A program made the position numbers and the translations under genes. A DNA stretch of 64,000 bases. It comes from Labilibaculum sp. K2S (GTDB lineage Bacteria; Bacteroidota; Bacteroidia; Bacteroidales; Marinifilaceae). This document shows, in pieces, positions 43,273-53,242 of the stretch; position 1 is the first letter of the stretch, and each line of letters begins with the position of its first letter. The notes beneath the pieces are model-generated. The model worked only from the letters and a program-made list of their open reading frames with translations, was not told where the DNA came from and made no database searches. The stretch spans positions 100,315 through 164,314 of the forward strand of contig NZ_JAUCMW010000010.1 of NCBI RefSeq assembly GCF_030372765.1. Reading direction: 5' to 3'.

Positions 43273-44133
43273 TTATCCCAAATAAGTTTTCAGTAATTTA
43301 CTTCTGGAAGTATGACGTAAACGACGAATCGCTTTTTCTTTAATCTGACGAACACGCTCACGTGTCAAACCAAATTTTTCACCAATTTCTTCCAAAGTCA
43401 TTTCCTGAATACCAATACCGAAGAAAAGTTTGATAATGTCACTCTCTCTTTCAGTAAGAGTAGCTAGTGCACGATCAATTTCTTTAGTAAGAGATTCATT
43501 CAAAAGATTTCTGTCGGCTATCGGAGAATCATCATTCACCAATACATCCAACAAACTGTTGTCTTCCCCGTCAACAAACGGAGCATCAACAGAAATGTGA
43601 CGACCGGAAACACGAAGTGTATCTGCTACTTTATCAGCAGGCAACTCTAAAGATTCAGCTAACTCCTCAGGAGATGGCTTTCTCTCGTGCTCTTGTTCAA
43701 ATTTAGAAAAAGCTTTGTTAATTTTATTCAAAGAACCAACCTGATTCAATGGCAAACGAACAATTCTTGATTGCTCAGCTAAAGCCTGCAGAATAGATTG
43801 ACGGATCCACCAAACGGCATACGAGATGAATTTAAATCCTCGTGTCTCATCAAACTTTTCAGCTGCTTTAATCAAACCTAAATTACCCTCGTTAATAAGA
43901 TCTGGCAGACTTAACCCTTGATTTTGATACTGTTTCGCAACCGAAACAACAAAACGTAAGTTAGCTCTTGTTAATTTCTCCAAAGCTCGTTGGTCGCCTT
44001 TTTTTATTCGCTGCGCCAATTCAACTTCTTCCTCTACCGTAATAAGATCTTCTTTACCAATTTCCTGCAAATACTTATCCAAAGAAGCACTTTCACGATT
44101 GGTAATTGATTTGGTTATCTTTAATTGTCTCAT
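43273..44133 (-). CDS. rpoD: Primary sigma factor, RpoD/SigA (short Bacteroidota type)
   Basis: 286 aa. Regions 1.2 to 4.2 are present and region 1.1 is absent, as in sigma-ABfr of Bacteroides. Seen in order: region 1.2 [22 protein letters not shown], region 2 with [18 protein letters not shown]-like [17 protein letters not shown], and [15 protein letters not shown] (region 2.3/2.4, promoter melting and -10-equivalent contacts), region 3 and region 4.2 with [23 protein letters not shown]. It directs RNA polymerase to the TAnnTTTG promoters used throughout this window. Single gene with its own perfect promoter. Confidence 0.97.
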   Translation of the reverse strand: MRQLKITKSITNRESASLDKYLQEIGKEDLITVEEEVELAQRIKKGDQRALEKLTRANLRFVVSVAKQYQNQGLSLPDLINEGNLGLIKAAEKFDETRGFKFISYAVWWIRQSILQALAEQSRIVRLPLNQVGSLNKINKAFSKFEQEHERKPSPEELAESLELPADKVADTLRVSGRHISVDAPFVDGEDNSLLDVLVNDDSPIADRNLLNESLTKEIDRALATLTERESDIIKLFFGIGIQEMTLEEIGEKFGLTRERVRQIKEKAIRRLRHTSRSKLLKTYLG

Positions 44134-44158
44134 AGTCCCTTTTCATCGAAATATTTTG

Positions 44159-44189
44159 CAAAATTAGACTTTTAAATACTTAAAGTCAA
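44159..44189 (-). promoter_or_regulatory. Promoter of rpoD
   Basis: On the minus strand TTG (complement 44187-44189), then 20 bases, then TAATTTTG (complement 44159-44166), a perfect TAnnTTTG. It lies about 25 bases before the start codon. Confidence 0.8.
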
Positions 44190-44238
44190 AATTAATTGCT
44201 CTTTTATTCGAATTATTATTATTTTCCCATTTAATTTC

Positions 44239-45687
44239 CTAATCTTTATCATTTAGCGAAAACGCGTAATACTTAACGCTTCCATCCGGATAAATTCCAG
44301 AGATAAATACACCTCCATCCTTCACATCCTGAAGGGCATCTTTAATATCATCTACCTTGAAAATTGGCGTTTCGTTAATTTTATAAATAATAAAACCTTC
44401 CTTAATCTCCTCGTCCTTAAACTTCCCATCACGCAGATTCTTTACCTTCACTCCTCTGTTTATTTGAAGACGATACTTCTCCTGTGTTGAGATAGGCTCA
44501 AATTCAGCACCCAGAAAAGCCAGATCTTTAGATTTAATAACGTTGGTATTTCCTAGTTTATTACGTAAGACTACCTCAATTTGTTTCCTTTCCTCTTCTC
44601 TTTTTAATAAAACATTAATTTTGTCACCCGGATGGAACTTACTAATCTGCTCTTGAAGTTCAGCACTAGAATTTACAACTTTCCCTTCTATATTCAATAT
44701 AATATCTCCATTTTTAATTCCTGCATCCTCGGCAGCACCACCTTCATTTACATTCGCAACATATACTCCTTCAATTTTATCAATTTTTAATTCATCAGCT
44801 AAATTAGCGTCAACCGTACGAATAGACACACCTATAAATGCTCTTTGAACCTTTCCGTAGTTTTTTAAATCGCCAATTACTTTTTCAACGATAGCAACTG
44901 GAATAGCGAAAGAATAACCCGAATATGAACCTGTTCTGGATTCTATTGCAGTATTAATTCCAATTAACCTACCTTTAGTATCAACCAAAGCCCCACCACT
45001 GTTACCTGGGTTAACGGCAGCATCTGTTTGCAAGAATGACTCAATACTCATTCTATTTCCATTTAAACCAAGATTTCTTGCTTTTGCACTAATAATACCA
45101 GCCGTTACCGTAGATGTCAGATTAAATGGATTACCTACAGCAAGAACCCACTCTCCAAGTTTTATGTCATCTGAATTTCCAAAATCCATTTTCGGAAGAT
45201 CTTTTTCATCTATTTTGATAAGAGCCAAATCGGTATACGGATCAAAGCCAACTAATTTCCCTTCGTATTCTCTTTTATCGTACAATACAATATTTATTAA
45301 ATTCGATCCTTGTACAACATGATTATTAGTTACAATATATCCATCATCAGAAATAATTACTCCAGAACCAGATCCTAAGCTAGCTCTTGGCTGCTGACTT
45401 CTACCTCTCTCTCCAAATAAAAAATCATAAAAGGGATTGGATTGATATTCCTCATTTGAATAAAGTGTTTTTACATGAACAACCGATTTTACAGACATTT
45501 CTGCAGCGTATGTTAAATCAACCTGAGGCACATTTCCAACGGAATGATTCGTAAGTTGTGTCGTTCGCACTTCCGGAACCGTAATAATTCTTTCTTTTTT
45601 ATCAGTAAATAACACAAATAATAAAACAGCAATTGTTCCACCTAAAATGGCAATTGCTAATTTTCCCAAAAACAATTTCAATTTCAT
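44239..45687 (-). CDS. htrA: Periplasmic serine protease, HtrA/DegP family
   Basis: 482 aa. An N-terminal anchor helix (about 10-28) is followed by a trypsin-like domain with triad H123 (VTNNHVV), D153 (YTDLALI) and S230 (NPGNSGGAL). A first PDZ domain starts at about 290 (IGVSIRTVDANLADE... GSAAEDAG-like GGAAEDAGIKNGDIIL) and a second, less typical one at about 400-470. It degrades or refolds misfolded envelope proteins. Divergent from dapF with a 272-base gap and no visible operon partner. Confidence 0.95.
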   Translation of the reverse strand: MKLKLFLGKLAIAILGGTIAVLLFVLFTDKKERIITVPEVRTTQLTNHSVGNVPQVDLTYAAEMSVKSVVHVKTLYSNEEYQSNPFYDFLFGERGRSQQPRASLGSGSGVIISDDGYIVTNNHVVQGSNLINIVLYDKREYEGKLVGFDPYTDLALIKIDEKDLPKMDFGNSDDIKLGEWVLAVGNPFNLTSTVTAGIISAKARNLGLNGNRMSIESFLQTDAAVNPGNSGGALVDTKGRLIGINTAIESRTGSYSGYSFAIPVAIVEKVIGDLKNYGKVQRAFIGVSIRTVDANLADELKIDKIEGVYVANVNEGGAAEDAGIKNGDIILNIEGKVVNSSAELQEQISKFHPGDKINVLLKREEERKQIEVVLRNKLGNTNVIKSKDLAFLGAEFEPISTQEKYRLQINRGVKVKNLRDGKFKDEEIKEGFIIYKINETPIFKVDDIKDALQDVKDGGVFISGIYPDGSVKYYAFSLNDKD

Positions 45688-45959
45688 CTGAAAAAACTTT
45701 ATTAATTAATAATTATATGATGCCTGCTTGAAATCAAACAGGTTGTTTTTCTTACTATGCAAAAAAAAAGCAGAATGTTGCTTTCTCTATCCAAAATAAA
45801 AATCAAATTATTTCACGGATCAAATAATTTTGATTTTCTTGAGTGACGAAATAACTGGTACCAATAAGATTTCTACATTTATACGACAATTTTAACGATA
45901 TAAACTTAACAAGTGTTTATAATTTATTGGTATTTAACACTTCTTAACAAGATTTAAAA
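45688..45959. other. Divergent gap between htrA and dapF
   Basis: About 270 AT-rich bases. Only a weak hairpin (AAGCA-gaatg-TTGCTT near 45768) is seen; both promoters are presumably here, but neither is recognised with confidence. Confidence 0.4.
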
Positions 45960-46745
45960 ATGAAAGTTGAATTTTCAAAATATCAGGGAACCGGGAATGA
46001 TTTTGTTTTAATTGATAATAGAAGCGGTAGAATTACTCCAGATAACTTCTCATTAATCGAAAAACTTTGCGACAGAAGATTTGGTGTTGGTGGGGATGGA
46101 TTAATGTTGCTTGAAAATGAAGACGGATTCGACTTTAGAATGAGATACTACAACTCGGATGGAAAAGAAGGCAGCATGTGCGGAAATGGTGGTCGTTGTA
46201 TTGTTGCTTTTGCCTATCATTTAGGACTTGTCTCAGAAAAAGCAAGATTCATTGCTGTTGATGGAGAACATGAAGCAAAAATTACGAATACTGAAGATGG
46301 TATTCAGGTTAGTCTAAAAATGATTGATGTTTTAGATATTGAAATGGGTGACGATTTTTATTTTTTAAATACCGGATCACCTCATTTTGTGCGATTCATA
46401 TCCAATCATGAAAATTTCGACACTTTTACTGAAGGAAAGAAAATACGCTACAATAATAGATTCGCCGAAAAAGGGACAAATGTGAATTTTGTATCATTTC
46501 AAGATCAAAACCTCACTGTCAGCACTTACGAAAGAGGTGTTGAGGATGAAACCTATTCTTGCGGAACAGGAGTTGTTGCATCGGCTATCTGTGCCGGTTT
46601 TAAAACGGACAGCAACAAATTTAAGATTAAGACAAAAGGTGGTTTTCTTGAAGTTCATTTCAAAAAAATAAGTAACAACCAAATTGAAGATATTTGGCTG
46701 ATAGGGCCGGCAACACATGTTTTTAATGGTACTCTCACAACATAA
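45960..46745 (+). CDS. dapF: Diaminopimelate epimerase
   Basis: 261 aa. It converts LL- to meso-diaminopimelate for lysine and peptidoglycan. Both catalytic Cys are present: SMCGNGGRC (about residue 73) and YSCGTGVVAS (about 200). N-terminal KYQGTGNDFVLID, the phosphate-like GDGLMLLE and ENRGTNVNF-like EKGTNVNF are conserved. The sensor kinase gene follows after 26 bases on the same strand, so the two may be cotranscribed. Confidence 0.97.
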   Translation: MKVEFSKYQGTGNDFVLIDNRSGRITPDNFSLIEKLCDRRFGVGGDGLMLLENEDGFDFRMRYYNSDGKEGSMCGNGGRCIVAFAYHLGLVSEKARFIAVDGEHEAKITNTEDGIQVSLKMIDVLDIEMGDDFYFLNTGSPHFVRFISNHENFDTFTEGKKIRYNNRFAEKGTNVNFVSFQDQNLTVSTYERGVEDETYSCGTGVVASAICAGFKTDSNKFKIKTKGGFLEVHFKKISNNQIEDIWLIGPATHVFNGTLTT

Positions 46746-46771
46746 TAATTGAATTCTACTTCCACCTTAAT

Positions 46772-49591
46772 ATGAAATTCTTTCTTGCTAAAATCATTGA
46801 AGACAAAAGTATTTCTAAAGTATTTTTGGTTTCACTTCTCGCGACTTCTTTTCTCCTAATTTCCATTCTTGGGATTTTTTGGGTGCAGCAAGCAAGGCAA
46901 AAATTTAAGCAAGAGTCCAAACAGATTCAGGACGACTTTTTTAAAATACAAGAAAAAACCCTTCAACACGAAACTCAAACTCTTATAAATTATATTGAAA
47001 ACGAGAGAGAGCAAACAAGAAATACTCTAAAAAAAGACATTAGCAACAGAGTTTACGAAGCACACTCCATTGCTGCAAACATATATAACAGCTGTAAAAA
47101 TGATCTTACAGAAAGTCAGATAAAGAAACTTATCACTGACGCTTTGCGCTCTGTCCGCTGTAATGATGAAAGCGGTTTTTTCTATATAAACAGCTTGGCT
47201 GGTGTTGTGCAAATGGATTCGGAAAACCCGGAATGGGAAGGACAAAACAAACTATCACTTAAAGATGTTTTTGGTGTTCCGATTATTAAAAATGAAATAA
47301 AAATTGCACAAACTAAAGGAGAAGGTTACTCAAAGTATTCCTGGCAAAAAGAAGAAGGGCAAAAAATCGCTCCTAAAATATCCTTTGTTAAAATATTCAA
47401 ACCATATAATTGGTACATCGGATGTACTCAATATGAAGAAAACTACCAATTGAGAATTCAAAATAAAATTCTGGACAAAATCACAGACATGCGATTTGAT
47501 GAAAGTTTCACAATTGAAGTATTTAATTTCGACGGAACTTGTCTAGCACATACACAAAAGGATCTTATTGGTCAAAATCTTTGGAATGAAAAAGATAAAA
47601 ATGGCAAAAAGGTAGTTCAGGAGCTAATTACAAGAGGAACAGATAAAGATGGTGGATTCGTGAGGTATGTGGATTCATACAAAGAGGGCAGTCAAGAATC
47701 TATCGCAAAATTAATGTATGCAAAAACCTATAAAGACTGGCAGTGGGTAGTTGGCAGTGGTGTTCATATTAGCCAACTCACAGAATCAATTCAGAATAAA
47801 AGAAATGAGCTGAAAGCTCTTGTGAATGGGTATTTCATCAAAGCAGGTTTAATCTTTTTACTGACAATTATTATTATTATTATTGCATTTACCCGATTTA
47901 TGGTGAAAAGCAGCAAGTCGGGATTAGAAATTCTAACTCAATTTTACAAAAACGCTGCGAGTGATTCACACATAATTGACATATCTAAACTGCATTTTAA
48001 AGAATTTAAAATTCTTGGTGAACATGCCAATGAAATGATTCTTAAAAGAAAATCGATTGAGCACCAGCTTAATATTGAAACTGCTTATTTTGAACAACTT
48101 TTCGAAAATTCTCCGGAAGCGATCGCAATTACCGACAACGAAAGTAATGGTATAAAAATCAACAAACAATTTACAAATCTGTTTGGTTATACAAAAGAAG
48201 ATTTAAAAGGAGTCGTTATAGATACCTTACTTGCCGATGAAACAAAACAAGATGAAGCCAATAGTTTAAATTACATCACAGCTAAAGGCCAGCTGGTAGA
48301 AATTGAAACTGTCCGGAAATGTAAAGATGGCAGACTAATTGACGTTTCTATTATGGGAAATCCAATTGAAGTTGATGGTGAGCAGATTGCAATTTTCGGC
48401 ATTTACAGGGACATTACAGAAAAAAAAATATATGAAAAACACTTAACCGAAGCAAAAAATAAAGCAGAAGAATCTGATAAATTAAAATCAGCATTTCTTG
48501 CAAATATGTCTCATGAAATTAGAACTCCAATGAATCATATTCTTGGATTCACTGAAATTATCACATCTCAAGACGTTACAAAAAGCGAGCGACAAGAATA
48601 CGGAGCTCTAATCAAACAAAGTGGTATTAATTTACTACAACTCATTAACAATATAATTGATTTGTCGAAAATAGAGTGCAAACAAATAAAACTTTCCTCT
48701 TTGGAAATTCCTGTTAATGCATTACTTACCAAATTATATGAAAAGTATTACATTCATAAAAACAAGAATAAAAAATCCCACCTTATACTTAAAATTCAAA
48801 AGACTCTAAACGATAAAGACTCTATTATTTATACTGATCTTGGCCGATTAGAACAATTACTATCAAACTTAATCGAAAACGCAATCAAATTTACCGACAA
48901 TGGGTTTATAGAGTTTGGTTATCGTCTTAAAGAAAAAAACAAGATCGAATTCTTCGTAAAAGATACTGGCATTGGAATCCCTGAAAAATCCCTGAAAAAT
49001 ATCTTTCGCAGCTTCAGACAAATGGATGGATCGGACACCAGACAGTATAGCGGAACAGGCCTGAGCTTAACTATTTCGAACCGATTGGCTGAAATACTTG
49101 GCGGAGACATAAGAGTTGAATCAAAAGAGAATGCAGGGACTTGTTTTTTTGTCACCCTTCCCTACAACAGAGACAACCTGAAGATTGAAACACCAGAAGT
49201 TTGTGACAAAAAAATTTACAACTGGAAAGGCAAGAACATTCTTATTGTAGATGATGAGAAGACTAATTTCTCCTTTTTCAAAGCAAGTCTGGCAAAAACC
49301 AACGCAGAAATACTTTGGGCAACAAATGGAATTGAAGCTGTAACAATATGTCAATCAATTGCTGTTGATCTTGTATTAATGGACATACAAATGCCAATTA
49401 TGAACGGTTACGATGCAACGAAAGAAATCAAATTATTCAACTCACAAATTCCGATTATTGGCCAAACCGCTTACTTTCAAAAAGAATACAAGCAAAAAGT
49501 AATGACGGCCGGATGCGATGACTACCTCTCAAAACCAATTAAAACAGCAAAACTACTGGATTCAATCGAGAAACAGTTTCTAAAAAACTAA
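46772..49591 (+). CDS. Hybrid sensor histidine kinase with tandem Cache sensor
   Basis: 939 aa. TM1 at about 17-39, an extracytoplasmic sensor to about 350 with two Cache-like modules (each ends in a similar motif: KPYNWYIGCTQYEENY and KDWQWVVGSGVHISQL), TM2 at about 353-375, PAS at about 436-553 (ITDNESNGIKINKQFTNLFGY), HisKA with the phospho-His in NMSHEIRTPMNHILGF (about 580), HATPase with NLIENAIKF (N box), DTGIGIP and GTGLSLTIS, and a C-terminal receiver (about 826-939) with phospho-Asp in LVLMDIQMP (about 870). No output domain or response regulator adjoins it. It senses a small periplasmic molecule, ligand unknown. Its stop overlaps the next gene's stop by four bases. Confidence 0.95.
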   Translation: MKFFLAKIIEDKSISKVFLVSLLATSFLLISILGIFWVQQARQKFKQESKQIQDDFFKIQEKTLQHETQTLINYIENEREQTRNTLKKDISNRVYEAHSIAANIYNSCKNDLTESQIKKLITDALRSVRCNDESGFFYINSLAGVVQMDSENPEWEGQNKLSLKDVFGVPIIKNEIKIAQTKGEGYSKYSWQKEEGQKIAPKISFVKIFKPYNWYIGCTQYEENYQLRIQNKILDKITDMRFDESFTIEVFNFDGTCLAHTQKDLIGQNLWNEKDKNGKKVVQELITRGTDKDGGFVRYVDSYKEGSQESIAKLMYAKTYKDWQWVVGSGVHISQLTESIQNKRNELKALVNGYFIKAGLIFLLTIIIIIIAFTRFMVKSSKSGLEILTQFYKNAASDSHIIDISKLHFKEFKILGEHANEMILKRKSIEHQLNIETAYFEQLFENSPEAIAITDNESNGIKINKQFTNLFGYTKEDLKGVVIDTLLADETKQDEANSLNYITAKGQLVEIETVRKCKDGRLIDVSIMGNPIEVDGEQIAIFGIYRDITEKKIYEKHLTEAKNKAEESDKLKSAFLANMSHEIRTPMNHILGFTEIITSQDVTKSERQEYGALIKQSGINLLQLINNIIDLSKIECKQIKLSSLEIPVNALLTKLYEKYYIHKNKNKKSHLILKIQKTLNDKDSIIYTDLGRLEQLLSNLIENAIKFTDNGFIEFGYRLKEKNKIEFFVKDTGIGIPEKSLKNIFRSFRQMDGSDTRQYSGTGLSLTISNRLAEILGGDIRVESKENAGTCFFVTLPYNRDNLKIETPEVCDKKIYNWKGKNILIVDDEKTNFSFFKASLAKTNAEILWATNGIEAVTICQSIAVDLVLMDIQMPIMNGYDATKEIKLFNSQIPIIGQTAYFQKEYKQKVMTAGCDDYLSKPIKTAKLLDSIEKQFLKN

Positions 49592-50154
49592 TCCCATTTT
49601 GTCTTTAATTGTTCTTTTTTATAGTTCTGAATATAATTCATAGCACTATCATAACTATTCACAAATAAATAATAGTCGCGGTAATCCTCTTTTGCAAAAT
49701 TCTCCTGATAAGAAAGTTCAAACTGGCCTTTTAAAAAATCATAAAACCCATCAGTATTAATGAACACAATTGGTAAGTTATGATACCCTAACTGTTTCAA
49801 AGTTATTACTTCCAGAATCTCTTCGAGCGTACCGAAACCACCTGGCAAAGCTACAAATGCATCTGATTTTTCACGCAGAATTTTTTTCCGTTCCGACATA
49901 TCAGGAGTAATAACTAATTCATCCAAAAAATCAGCCGATATTCCATAATCATTAATCAACTTTGGCACAACACCAATCACTTTTCCTCCTGCCTCTTTAA
50001 CCGAAACTGCAACCTGATTCATAAGTCCCACTTTAGTTCCCCCATAAACCAAATTGTATCCTGATTCACCAATCGATGTTCCCAGGTTTTCAGCTTCCAG
50101 AAAATACTTTTCATCCACAGAATTGCTGGAAGAACAAAACACACAAATATTCAT
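49588..50154 (-). CDS. LOG family protein (cytokinin riboside phosphoribohydrolase-like)
   Basis: 188 aa, a Rossmann-like fold with the LOG motif LPGGFGTLEEILEVI and the upstream SERKKIL Arg. The family cleaves nucleoside 5'-monophosphates to base and ribose 5-phosphate; in non-plant bacteria it is often annotated TIGR00730. Convergent with the sensor kinase, stop codons overlapping by four bases. Substrate in this organism unknown. Confidence 0.93.
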   Translation of the reverse strand: MNICVFCSSSNSVDEKYFLEAENLGTSIGESGYNLVYGGTKVGLMNQVAVSVKEAGGKVIGVVPKLINDYGISADFLDELVITPDMSERKKILREKSDAFVALPGGFGTLEEILEVITLKQLGYHNLPIVFINTDGFYDFLKGQFELSYQENFAKEDYRDYYLFVNSYDSAMNYIQNYKKEQLKTKWD

Positions 50155-50244
50155 ATTTTCAACCTTTAAAATTTACGCGAAGTAAAGTATTCATTTTGTT
50201 TTATACAACAAATAAAAAACACAAAATTGATGATTTAATAATAA

Positions 50245-50275
50245 AAAAAAACCCTTGAGAAATAAACTCAAGGGC
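50245..50275 (-). terminator. Terminator of gyrB
   Basis: CCCTTGAG (50252-50259) pairs with CTCAAGGG (50267-50274). On the minus strand about nine T follow. Confidence 0.9.
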
Positions 50276-50297
50276 TTAACATACTGCATCTTACTAC

Positions 50298-52259
50298 TTA
50301 TGCATCAATATTCGCATAAGTTGCATTCTTTTCAATAAATTCTCTTCTTGGAGGAACTTCATCACCCATCAACATTGAAAATACATGATCAGCCTCAGCC
50401 GCATTTTCAATCGTTATCTGGCGTAATGTTCTCGCTTCAGGATTCATGGTTGTCGACCACAATTGCTCTGCACTCATCTCTCCAAGACCTTTGTAACGCT
50501 GAATGTGCAAACCAGATTCTTTTCCACCACCCCATTCTTCGATTAAGCGCAAACGCTGATCTTCATTCCAGCAATATTGTTCGTTCTTACCTTTTTTAAC
50601 CAAATACAATGGAGGTGTTGCAATATATAAGTAACCACTTTCGATTAATGATTTCATGTATCGGAAAAAGAAAGTCATAATAAGAGTCGCAATGTGACTA
50701 CCATCGACATCCGCATCACACATGATTACAATCTTGTGGTAACGAATCTTCTCCACATTAGCAGCTTTACTATCCTCTTCTGTTCCAATTGTAACACCTA
50801 GAGCAGTAAATATATTCTTGATTTCTTCACTCTCGAAAACCTTGTGCTGCATGGCTTTCTCAACATTTAAAATTTTACCTTTTAATGGAAGAATTGCTTG
50901 AAATTTACGATCTCGACCTTGCTTGGCTGTTCCTCCCGCCGAATCTCCCTCGACAAGGAATACTTCACAATTTACAGGATCTTTATCCGAACAGTCAGAT
51001 AATTTACCAGGTAATCCAGAACCACCCAAAACAGTTTTTCTCTGTACTAATTCACGAGCCTTTCTAGCCGCGTGCCGAGCCGTAGCTGCCATTATCACCT
51101 TCTGTACAATGGTTCTGGCATCTTTTGGATGTTCCTCCAAATAATTAGCCAACATTGTGCTTACAGCCTGATCAACAGCAATACTTACTTCAGAGTTTCC
51201 TAATTTTGTTTTGGTTTGTCCTTCAAACTGCGGCTCTGCAACTTTCACAGAAACAACAGCTGTTAAACCTTCACGAAAATCATCACCGCTAATGTCAAAT
51301 TTTAATTTTGACAACATTCCTGACTTATCAGCAAATGCTTTTAATGTTCTGGTCAATCCACGACGGAAACCCGTTAGGTGAGTTCCACCCTCTATTGTAT
51401 TGATATTATTCACATAAGAGTGAATATTTTCAGAATAAGAAGAATTGTATTGAAGAGCTATTTCAACAGGAACTTCATTCTTGTCTATCGAAACATGAAT
51501 GGTTTCCTCGATTAATCGTTCTCTTGTACTATCAAGGTATTCAACAAACTCTTTTAATCCTTCTTTTGAATAAAAGGTCTCGAAACGAGGTTCTCCATTC
51601 TCATTTAAATCTCGTTTATCAGTAAGATTCAAACGAATCTCTTTATTCAAAAAGGCCAACTCTCTTAAACGTGCAGCTAAAATATCGTATTTATACTCAG
51701 TTACAAGGAAAATTGAATCATCTGGTTTGAAAGTAATATAGGTTCCTGTCAAATCAGATTCACCTATTGTCTCTATCGGAGCCAAAGGCACGCCTTTTGA
51801 ATATTCCTGACGATATACTTTTCCGTCACGATGAATTTCCGCAGTTAAAAGTATTGACAATGCATTAACACAAGAAACACCAACACCGTGCAAACCTCCG
51901 GATACCTTATAAGAATCCTTATCGAATTTACCACCGGCATGCAAAACAGTCATTACTACTTCAAGTGCTGATTTGTTTTCCTTTATATGCAGCTCGGTAG
52001 GGATACCACGACCATCATCCTTAACGGTAACTGAATTATCCTCGTTAATAAACACATCGATATTCTTACAATATCCACCTAAGGCCTCATCAATCGAATT
52101 ATCTACAACCTCATACACCAAATGGTGCAAACCTTTAACATTTACATCACCAATGTACATAGAAGGGCGTTTACGAACCGCTTCCAATCCTTCTAATACC
52201 TGAATACTATCAGCAGAATATTCATTATTCCCGTTTGGTTTCTTTTCTAAATCACTCAT
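50298..52259 (-). CDS. gyrB: DNA gyrase subunit B
   Basis: 653 aa. The type IIA topoisomerase ATPase subunit that with GyrA introduces negative supercoils. GHKL ATPase motifs (DDGRGIP, GGLHGVGVSCVNALS), the transducer, TOPRIM (VEGDSAGGTAKQGRDR, DADVDGSHIATL) and the C-terminal QRYKGLGEMSAEQLWSTTM. It lacks the 170-residue insertion of E. coli GyrB, as expected outside proteobacteria. Upstream lies a large palindrome at 52291-52321. Confidence 0.98.
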   Translation of the reverse strand: MSDLEKKPNGNNEYSADSIQVLEGLEAVRKRPSMYIGDVNVKGLHHLVYEVVDNSIDEALGGYCKNIDVFINEDNSVTVKDDGRGIPTELHIKENKSALEVVMTVLHAGGKFDKDSYKVSGGLHGVGVSCVNALSILLTAEIHRDGKVYRQEYSKGVPLAPIETIGESDLTGTYITFKPDDSIFLVTEYKYDILAARLRELAFLNKEIRLNLTDKRDLNENGEPRFETFYSKEGLKEFVEYLDSTRERLIEETIHVSIDKNEVPVEIALQYNSSYSENIHSYVNNINTIEGGTHLTGFRRGLTRTLKAFADKSGMLSKLKFDISGDDFREGLTAVVSVKVAEPQFEGQTKTKLGNSEVSIAVDQAVSTMLANYLEEHPKDARTIVQKVIMAATARHAARKARELVQRKTVLGGSGLPGKLSDCSDKDPVNCEVFLVEGDSAGGTAKQGRDRKFQAILPLKGKILNVEKAMQHKVFESEEIKNIFTALGVTIGTEEDSKAANVEKIRYHKIVIMCDADVDGSHIATLIMTFFFRYMKSLIESGYLYIATPPLYLVKKGKNEQYCWNEDQRLRLIEEWGGGKESGLHIQRYKGLGEMSAEQLWSTTMNPEARTLRQITIENAAEADHVFSMLMGDEVPPRREFIEKNATYANIDA

Positions 52260-52290
52260 TTATCAGATCTTTAGTTGTCAATCAAATAAC

Positions 52291-52321
52291 TTGATCAATA
52301 AATCGTATGATTATTGATCAA
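52291..52321. promoter_or_regulatory. 31-base palindrome in the gyrB promoter region
   Basis: TTGATCAATAA (52291-52301) is mirrored exactly by TTATTGATCAA (52311-52321) around ATCGTATGA. It sits 32-62 bases upstream of the gyrB start codon and is not followed by a T-run, so an operator or a regulatory RNA hairpin is more likely than a terminator. The remaining bases up to 52606 hold no recognised gene. Confidence 0.6.
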
Positions 52322-52606
52322 ATCATGATCTTATATTCTAATATTTTTTTTGTACAAAAATTAATTTATTCTCAGGAAAGTTTTTTTCTGACTAAACCGA
52401 TAAAAACCAGCAGTGGAGAGAAAGATAAAACACATTTACTGTCAGCACGTTACACTATCACTAAAGCCCAAAAATAAAAGTAAAACAAAGATAGTAAAAA
52501 TGATGAGTTTACCGGCTGTTTTATTTAGAAAAATCGTGCTTTTTAATAGTTTTTGACAAACTGTTTTTAAATGTACTAATCAGAAGAAAGTTGTGTCCGT
52601 TTATGT

Positions 52607-53107
52607 TTATAATTCCATAGAATTACTTCGGCGGGGTCTTTTCATTTTAAACCTGATAATGAAACTATTCATATCGGTTCCCGATTTTGTGCGTCCGTAT
52701 TCGTGCAGTTCAAATACCGTAGTTACGTTTTTAAAATTTTTAGGCATTGCTTTCCACATCTTGTAAAAAACAACCTGAACATTCTCCATATCAGCATTGT
52801 CGAGTTTTATTTTAAGAACCTCACTGTTCTTGGGCATTGCAAAAACACTAACTCCATGAGAATCCCAATCAATTGATTCTTCAGCCACAAAAGCCAGATT
52901 AAGAGTATCTCTGGTGATATCGAACAGATAGGTTACTCCCAAATCCTCCATCCCCATCTCCATTAAAATTTCGAGTGGCTTTTGGTCATTATTGACAGAA
53001 AGTTTCCACCGCTCTTCTTTTTGAGCACAAAGCTCACTTACACATGAAAAAAGTATAGTAACGAGCGGAAGTATATATCTTAATTTACGGATCAATTTAC
53101 AGGACAT
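52607..53107 (-). CDS. Exported protein of unknown function
   Basis: 166 aa with a long signal peptide (residues about 1-29, hydrophobic YILPLVTILFSCVSELC, cut before AQ or near it). The mature part is a beta-rich domain with WKLSVNNDQKPLEILMEM and WDSHGVSVFAMPKNSEVLKI, ending in basic residues KMKRPRRSNS. No recognised family. It lies between gyrB and the barrel/TPR operon on the same strand and might be expressed with either; nothing fixes its role. Confidence 0.6.
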   Translation of the reverse strand: MSCKLIRKLRYILPLVTILFSCVSELCAQKEERWKLSVNNDQKPLEILMEMGMEDLGVTYLFDITRDTLNLAFVAEESIDWDSHGVSVFAMPKNSEVLKIKLDNADMENVQVVFYKMWKAMPKNFKNVTTVFELHEYGRTKSGTDMNSFIIRFKMKRPRRSNSMEL

Positions 53108-53189
53108 AATTTTGATAGAGATTTAATAATACTACTAAAAATAGCAAAAAGCGTGCAAAAAACAATTTGCAAACATAAGCAAAATAAAA

Positions 53190-53221
53190 AAAAGGATGCT
53201 CTACGAATAGAACACCCTTCA
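53190..53221 (-). terminator. Terminator of the barrel/TPR operon
   Basis: AAGGATG.TCT (about 53192-53202) pairs, with G-U and one bulge, with AGA.CACCCTT (about 53209-53219). On the minus strand nine T follow. The stop is at 53243. Confidence 0.65.
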
Positions 53222-53242
53222 GTAAAATGCTTTTAACGCGCT

